In this document: positions 59,831-64,000 of the stretch, piece after piece
Layout of the letters: each line of letters starts with the position of its first letter
How positions within the stretch are numbered: the stretch's first letter is position 1
NCBI GenBank assembly: GCA_932521035.1
Contig: OW051492.1
Coordinates: 11,160,001 to 11,224,000 of the forward strand
DNA: 64,000 nt
Source: Oscheius dolichura
Taxonomy: Eukaryota; Nematoda; Chromadorea; Rhabditida; Rhabditidae
Direction of reading: 5' to 3'
Position numbers and translations under genes: made by a program
Notes under the pieces: model-generated
What the model was told of the DNA's origin: nothing
The model's database searches: none
Seen by the model: the letters and a program-made list of their open reading frames with translations, nothing else

Positions 59831-61970
59831 CCGGTCGGATTCCTCGGCCCTAAAAAGCCGGTCAGATTTTATGGAGGTCTCCTCGGCACTAAAAAGCCGG
59901 TCAGATTCCTCGGCCCTAAAAAGCCGGTCGGATTCCTCGGCCCTAAAAAGCCGGTCAGATTTTATGGAGGTCTCCTCGGCACTAAAAAGCCGGTCAGATT
60001 CCTCGGCCCTAAAAAGCCGGTCAGATTCCTCGGCCCTAAAAAGCCGGTCGGATTCCTCGGCCCTAAAAAGCCGGTCGGATTCCTCGGCCCTAAAAAGCCG
60101 GTCAGATTTTATGGAGGTCTCCTCGGCACTAAAAAGCCGGTCAGATTCCTCGGCCCTAAAAAGCCGGTCAGATTCCTCGGCCCTAAAAAGCCGGTCAGAT
60201 TCCTCGGCCCTAAAAAGCCGGTCAGATTCCTCGGCCCTAAAAAGCCGGTCGGATTCCTGGGCCCTAAAAAGCCGGTCAGATTTTATGGAGGTCTCCTCGG
60301 CACTAAAAAGCCGGTCAGATTCCTCGGCCCTAAAAAGCCGGTCAGATTCCTCGGCCCTAAAAAGCCGGTCAGATTCCTCGGCCCTAAAAAGCCGGTCAGA
60401 TTCCTCGGCCCTAAAAAGCCGGTCGGATTCCTCGGCCCTAAAAAGCCGGTCAGATTTTATGGAGGTCTCCTCGGCACTAAAAAGCCGGTCAGATTCCTCG
60501 GCCCTAAAAAGCCGGTCAGATTCCTCGGCCCTAAAAAGCCGGTCGGATTCCTCGGCCCTAAAAAGCCGGTCGGATTCCTCGGCCCTAAAAAGCCGGTCAG
60601 ATTTTATGGAGGTCTCCTCGGCACTAAAAAGCCGGTCAGATTCCTCGGCCCTAAAAAGCCGGTCAGATTCCTCGGCCCTAAAAAGCCGGTCAGATTCCTC
60701 GGCCCTAAAAAGCCGGTCAGATTCCTCGGCCCTAAAAAGCCGGTCGGATTCCTGGGCCCTAAAAAGCCGGTCAGATTTTATGGAGGTCTCCTCGGCACTA
60801 AAAAGCCGGTCAGATTCCTCGGCCCTAAAAAGCCGGTCAGATTCCTCGGCCCTAAAAAGCCGGTCAGATTCCTCGGCCCTAAAAAGCCGGTCAGATTCCT
60901 CGGCCCTAAAAAGCCGGTCAGATTCCTCGGCCCTAAAAAGCCGGTCAGATTCCTCGGCCCTAAAAAGCCGGTCAGATTCCTCGGCCCTAAAAAGCCGGTC
61001 AGATTCCTCGGCCCTAAAAAGCCGGTCAGATTCCTCGGCCCTAAAAAGCCGGTCGGATTCCTCGGTCCTAAAAAGCCGGTCAGATTTTATGGAGGTCTCC
61101 TCGGCACTAAAAAGCCGGTCAGATTCCTCGGCCCTAAAAAGCCGGTCAGATTCCTCGGCCCTAAAAAGCCGGTCAGATTCCTCGGCCCTAAAAAGCCGGT
61201 CGGATTCCTCGGTCCTAAAAAGCCGGTCAGATTTTATGGAGGTCTCCTCGGCACTAAAAAGCCGGTCAGATTCCTCGGCCCTAAAAAGCCGGTCAGATTC
61301 CTCGGCCCTAAAAAGCCGGTCGGATTCCTCGGCCCTAAAAAGCCGGTCAGATTTTATGGAGGTCTCCTCGGCCCTAAAAAGCCGGTCAGATTCCTCGGCC
61401 CTAAAAAGCCGGTCAGATTCCTCGGCCCTAAAAAGCCGGTCAGATTCCTCGGCCCTAAAAAGCCGGTCGGATTCCTCGGCCCTAAAAAGCCGGTCAGATT
61501 TTATGGAGGTCTCCTCGGCACTAAAAAGCCGGTCAGATTCCTCGGCCCTAAAAAGCCGGTCGGATTCCTCGGCCCTAAAAAGCCGGTCGGATTCCTCGGC
61601 CCTAAAAAGCCGGTCAGATTTTATGGAGGTCTCCTCGGCCCTAAAAAGCCGGTCAGATTCCTCGGCCCTAAAAAGCCGGTCAGATTCCTCGGCCCTAAAA
61701 AGCCGGTCGGATTCCTCGGCCCTAAAAAGCCGGTCAGATTTTATGGAGGTCTCCTCGGCACTAAAAAGCCGGTCAGATTCCTCGGCCCTAAAAAGCCGGT
61801 CAGATTCCTCGGCCCTAAAAAGCCGGTCAGATTCCTCGGCCCTAAAAAGCCGGTCGGATTCCTCGGTCCTAAAAAGCCGGTCAGATTTTATGGAGGTCTC
61901 CTCGGCACTAAAAAGCCGGTCAGATTCCTCGGCCCTAAAAAGCCGGTCAGATTCCTCGGCCCTAAAAGGC
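59831..61970. repeat. 3.7-kb family, third partial copy
   Basis: Closes with AAAAGGCC at 61968, 3,906 bp after the one at 58062; that spacing is 213 bp longer than the previous one. CCTGGGCC at 60259 and 60754. The body around 60.4-61.5 kb follows the order of the earlier copies with module-level gains and losses. Confidence 0.8.
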
Positions 61971-62782
61971 CGGTCAGATTCCTCGGCCCTAAAAAGCCGG
62001 TCGGATTCCTCGGTCCTAAAAAGCCGGTCAGATTTTATGGAGGTCTCCTCGGCACTAAAAAGCCGGTCAGATTCCTCGGCCCTAAAAAGCCGGTCAGATT
62101 CCTCGGCCCTAAAAAGCCGGTCGGATTCCTCGGCCCTAAAAAGCCGGTCAGATTTTATGGAGGTCTCCTCGGCCCTAAAAAGCCGGTCAGATTCCACGGC
62201 CCTAAAAAGCGGGTCAGATTCCTCGGCCCTAAAAAGCCGGTCAGATTCCTCGGCCCTAAAAAGCCGGTCAGATTCCTCGGCCCTAAAACGCCGGTCAGAT
62301 TTTATGGAGGTCTCCTCGGCACTAAAAAGCCGGTCGGATTCCTCGGCCCTAAAAAGCCGGTCAGATTTTATGGAGGTCTCCTCGGCCCTAAAAAGCCGGT
62401 CAGATTCCTCGGCCCTAAAAAGCCGGTCAGATTCCTCGGCCCTAAAAAGCCGGTCAGATTCCTCGGCCCTAAAACGCCGGTCAGATTTTATGGAGGTCTC
62501 CTCGGCACTAAAAAGCCGGTCGGATTCCTCGGCCCTAAAAAGCCGGTCGGATTTTATGGAGGTCTCCTCGGCCCTAAAAAGCCGGTCGGATTCCTCGGCC
62601 CTATAAAGCCGGTCGGATTCCTCGGCCCTAAAAAGCCGGTCGGATTCCTCGGCCCTAAAAAGCCGGTCAGATTTTATGGGGGTCTCCTCGGCACTAAAAA
62701 GCCGGTCAGATTCCTCGGCCCTAAAAAGCCGGCCAGATTCCTCGCCCTAAAAAGCCGGTCAGATTCCTCGGCCCTAAAATGC
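61971..62782. repeat. 812-bp duplication, copy 1
   Basis: Shared markers: insert at 62157, AAGCGGGTC at 62211 (a CCGG lost to CGGG), AAAACGCC at 62289 and 62475. It ends in a region unique to this copy with TATAAA at 62602 and a 26-bp monomer (CTCGCCC) near 62743. Confidence 0.86.
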
Positions 62783-63400
62783 CGGTCGGATTCCTCGGCC
62801 CTAAAAAGCCGGTCGGATTCCTCGGTCCTAAAAAGCCGGTCAGATTTTATGGAGGTCTCCTCGGCACTAAAAAGCCGGTCAGATTCCTCGGCCCTAAAAA
62901 GCCGGTCAGATTCCTCGGCCCTAAAAAGCCGGTCGGATTCCTCGGCCCTAAAAAGCCGGTCAGATTTTATGGAGGTCTCCTCGGCCCTAAAAAGCCGGTC
63001 AGATTCCACGGCCCTAAAAAGCGGGTCAGATTCCTCGGCCCTAAAAAGCCGGTCAGATTCCTCGGCCCTAAAAAGCCGGTCAGATTCCTCGGCCCTAAAA
63101 CGCCGGTCAGATTTTATGGAGGTCTCCTCGGCACTAAAAAGCCGGTCGGATTCCTCGGCCCTAAAAAGCCGGTCAGATTTTATGGAGGTCTCCTCGGCCC
63201 TAAAAAGCCGGTCAGATTCCTCGGCCCTAAAAAGCCGGTCAGATTCCTCGGCCCTAAAAAGCCGGTCAGATTCCTCGGCCCTAAAACGCCGGTCAGATTT
63301 TATGGAGGTCTCCTCGGCACTAAAAAGCCGGTCGGATTCCTCGGCCCTAAAAAGCCGGTCGGATTTTATGGAGGTCTCCTCGGCCCTAAAAAGCCGGTCA
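62783..63400. repeat. 812-bp duplication, copy 2 (partial)
   Basis: Markers at 62969, 63023, 63101 and 63287, each +812. The TATAAA of copy 1 has no partner at 63414. Confidence 0.86.
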
Positions 63401-64000
63401 GATTCCTCGGCCCTAAAAAGCCGGTCGGATTCCTCGGCCCTAAAAAGCCGGTCGGATTCCTCGGCCCTAAAAAGCCGGTCAGATTTTATGGAGGTCTCCT
63501 CGGCACTAAAAAGCCGGTCAGATTCCTCGGCCCTAAAAAGCCGGTCAGATTCCTCGGCCCTAAAAAGCCGGTCAGATTCCTCGGCCCTAAAAAGCCGGTC
63601 AGATTCCTCGGCCCTAAAAAGCCGGTCGGATTCCTGGGCCCTAAAAAGCCGGTCAGATTTTATGGAGGTCTCCTCGGCACTAAAAAGCCGGTCAGATTCC
63701 TCGGCCCTAAAAAGCCGGTCAGATTCCTCGGCCCTAAAAAGCCGGTCAGATTCCTCGGCCCTAAAAAGCCGGTCAGATTCCTCGGCCCTAAAAAGCCGGT
63801 CGGATTCCTCGGCCCTAAAAAGCCGGTCAGATTTTATGGAGGTCTCCTCGGCACTAAAAAGCCGGTCAGATTCCTCGGCCCTAAAAAGCCGGTCAGATTC
63901 CTCGGCCCTAAAAAGCCGGTCGGATTCCTCGGCCCTAAAAAGCCGGTCGGATTCCTCGGCCCTAAAAAGCCGGTCAGATTTTATGGAGGTCTCCTCGGCA
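63401..64000. repeat. Right edge of array
   Basis: Returns to the order of variants of the 3.7-kb family (TCGG pairs, five-core runs and a CCTGGGCC near 63635). The array continues past the window end, which lies inside a 39-bp unit. Confidence 0.85.

Larger units (their letters stand above)
189..62607 (+). other. Recurrent TATAAA variant of the core, 25 sites
   Basis: The A5 tract is changed from CTAAAAAG to CTATAAAG. TATAAA starts at 189, 1347, 4230, 4509, 6560, 6839, 7196, 9812, 10091, 12209, 12488, 13205, 13484, 16100, 20132, 24695, 28145, 33620, 34004, 34670, 34910, 35282, 35666, 49270 and 62602. All but 20132 sit in the same context, after a TCGGATT core and with an insert ATG exactly 74 bp downstream, usually ATGGGGG (ATGGAGG after 4509 and 6839). 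In the forward SSALKSRSD frame the TAA within it is a stop codon. The motif resembles a eukaryotic TATA box, but promoter function is only a possibility; co-amplification of one mutated monomer explains the pattern equally well. Confidence 0.6.
36600..62750 (+). other. Five 26-bp monomers (CTCGCCC, one G missing)
   Basis: The core lacks one G at 36609, 36968, 40396, 44187 and near 62743. The first four belong to the large 36-48 kb repeat and so descend from one deletion; the last appears independent. Apart from the 4717/4718 junction these are the only length changes I found that are not whole 12- or 27-bp steps. Confidence 0.88.
1..64000. repeat. Satellite DNA array of 27-bp and 39-bp monomers, filling the window
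   Basis: Every line of the window resolves into the same short monomer in one orientation. The core is 27 bp, starting CCTCGGCCCTAAAAA and ending GCCGGTCAGATT; a minority of units carry a 12-bp insert (TTATGGAGGTCT) in front of the core and are 39 bp. At an average near 30 bp this is about two thousand units (estimate). The core is 15/27 G+C. I found no inverted monomer and no non-satellite insertion. Variation is a small set of recurrent point variants (TCAG/TCGG, GGCCCT/GGCACT/GGTCCT, CCTCGG/CCACGG, CGGTCAG/CGGCCAG/CGGGCAG) plus rare private changes. The first base lies inside a core and the last inside a 39-bp unit, so both ends are open. Known biology: arrays like this are built by unequal exchange or replication slippage in eukaryotic heterochromatin. 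Centromeric, pericentromeric or subtelomeric location is inference; the species is not identifiable here. Confidence 0.98.

Noticed and set aside
1-64000. CRISPR array
   Set aside because: There are no unique spacers: the sequence between any two repeats is again the repeat, and units are contiguous.
1-64000. Telomere array
   Set aside because: CCCTAAAA occurs singly within 27 bp, never in tandem.
1-64000. A-tract phased DNA bending
   Set aside because: The A5 tracts are 27 or 39 bp apart, about 2.6 and 3.7 helical turns, so consecutive tracts are not in phase; only every second core (54 bp) comes near.
1-64000. Transposon or retroelement ends, tRNA or rRNA genes within the array
   Set aside because: No departure from the monomer pattern was seen anywhere on either strand.

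Overview
The whole 64 kb window is one uninterrupted, head-to-tail satellite DNA array. I see no gene, RNA gene, transposon, CRISPR array or unique sequence. Two monomers account for essentially every base. One is a 27-bp unit that starts CCTCGGCCCTAAAAA and ends GCCGGTCAGATT. The other is a 39-bp unit, which is the same 27 bp preceded by the 12-bp insert TTATGGAGGTCT. There are roughly two thousand monomers, all in the same orientation, and both window ends fall inside a monomer, so the array is longer than the window. A perfect array this long is what eukaryotic heterochromatin (pericentromeric, centromeric, subtelomeric or sex-chromosomal satellite) looks like in a long-read assembly. It is unlike any bacterial or viral locus I know. 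The sequence does not let me name the organism.

The order of the 39-bp units and of a few diagnostic point variants gives the array a nested higher-order structure. At 0.2-16.1 kb there is a 2,547-bp block in three full copies and several rearranged ones, plus an exact 2,330-bp tandem duplication with a mid-monomer breakpoint at 4717/4718. At 17.7-32.4 kb, tandem duplications of 1,227, 2,355, 3,450 and 1,491 bp overlap or follow one another. A stretch of about 1.2 kb at 32.3-33.5 kb has only 27-bp units. Short 240-bp and 384-bp modules fill 33.5-35.8 kb. At 36.4-48.2 kb there is a large repeat with spacings of 3,428, 3,791 and 3,894 bp, marked by GCCCGAAAAAG and partly by 26-bp monomers. Modules of 693 and 318 bp occupy 49.4-52.1 kb. 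At 52.1-62 kb there is another family with 3,693- and 3,906-bp spacings, and an 812-bp duplication lies near the right end.

Because 27, 39 and almost all duplication lengths are multiples of three, three of the six frames stay open for kilobases (up to about 32 kb). These give apparent proteins made of SSALKSRSD, GPKKPVRFL or (minus strand) ESDRLFRAE repeats. I regard these as arithmetic by-products, not genes, and list no CDS. The points most worth checking are the 2,330-bp breakpoint, the recurrent variant in which a TATAAA motif contains the stop codon of one open frame and lies exactly 74 bp before ATGGGGG, the near-absence of CpG decay at two of three CpGs while the third is polymorphic, and the alternating hairpin potential.
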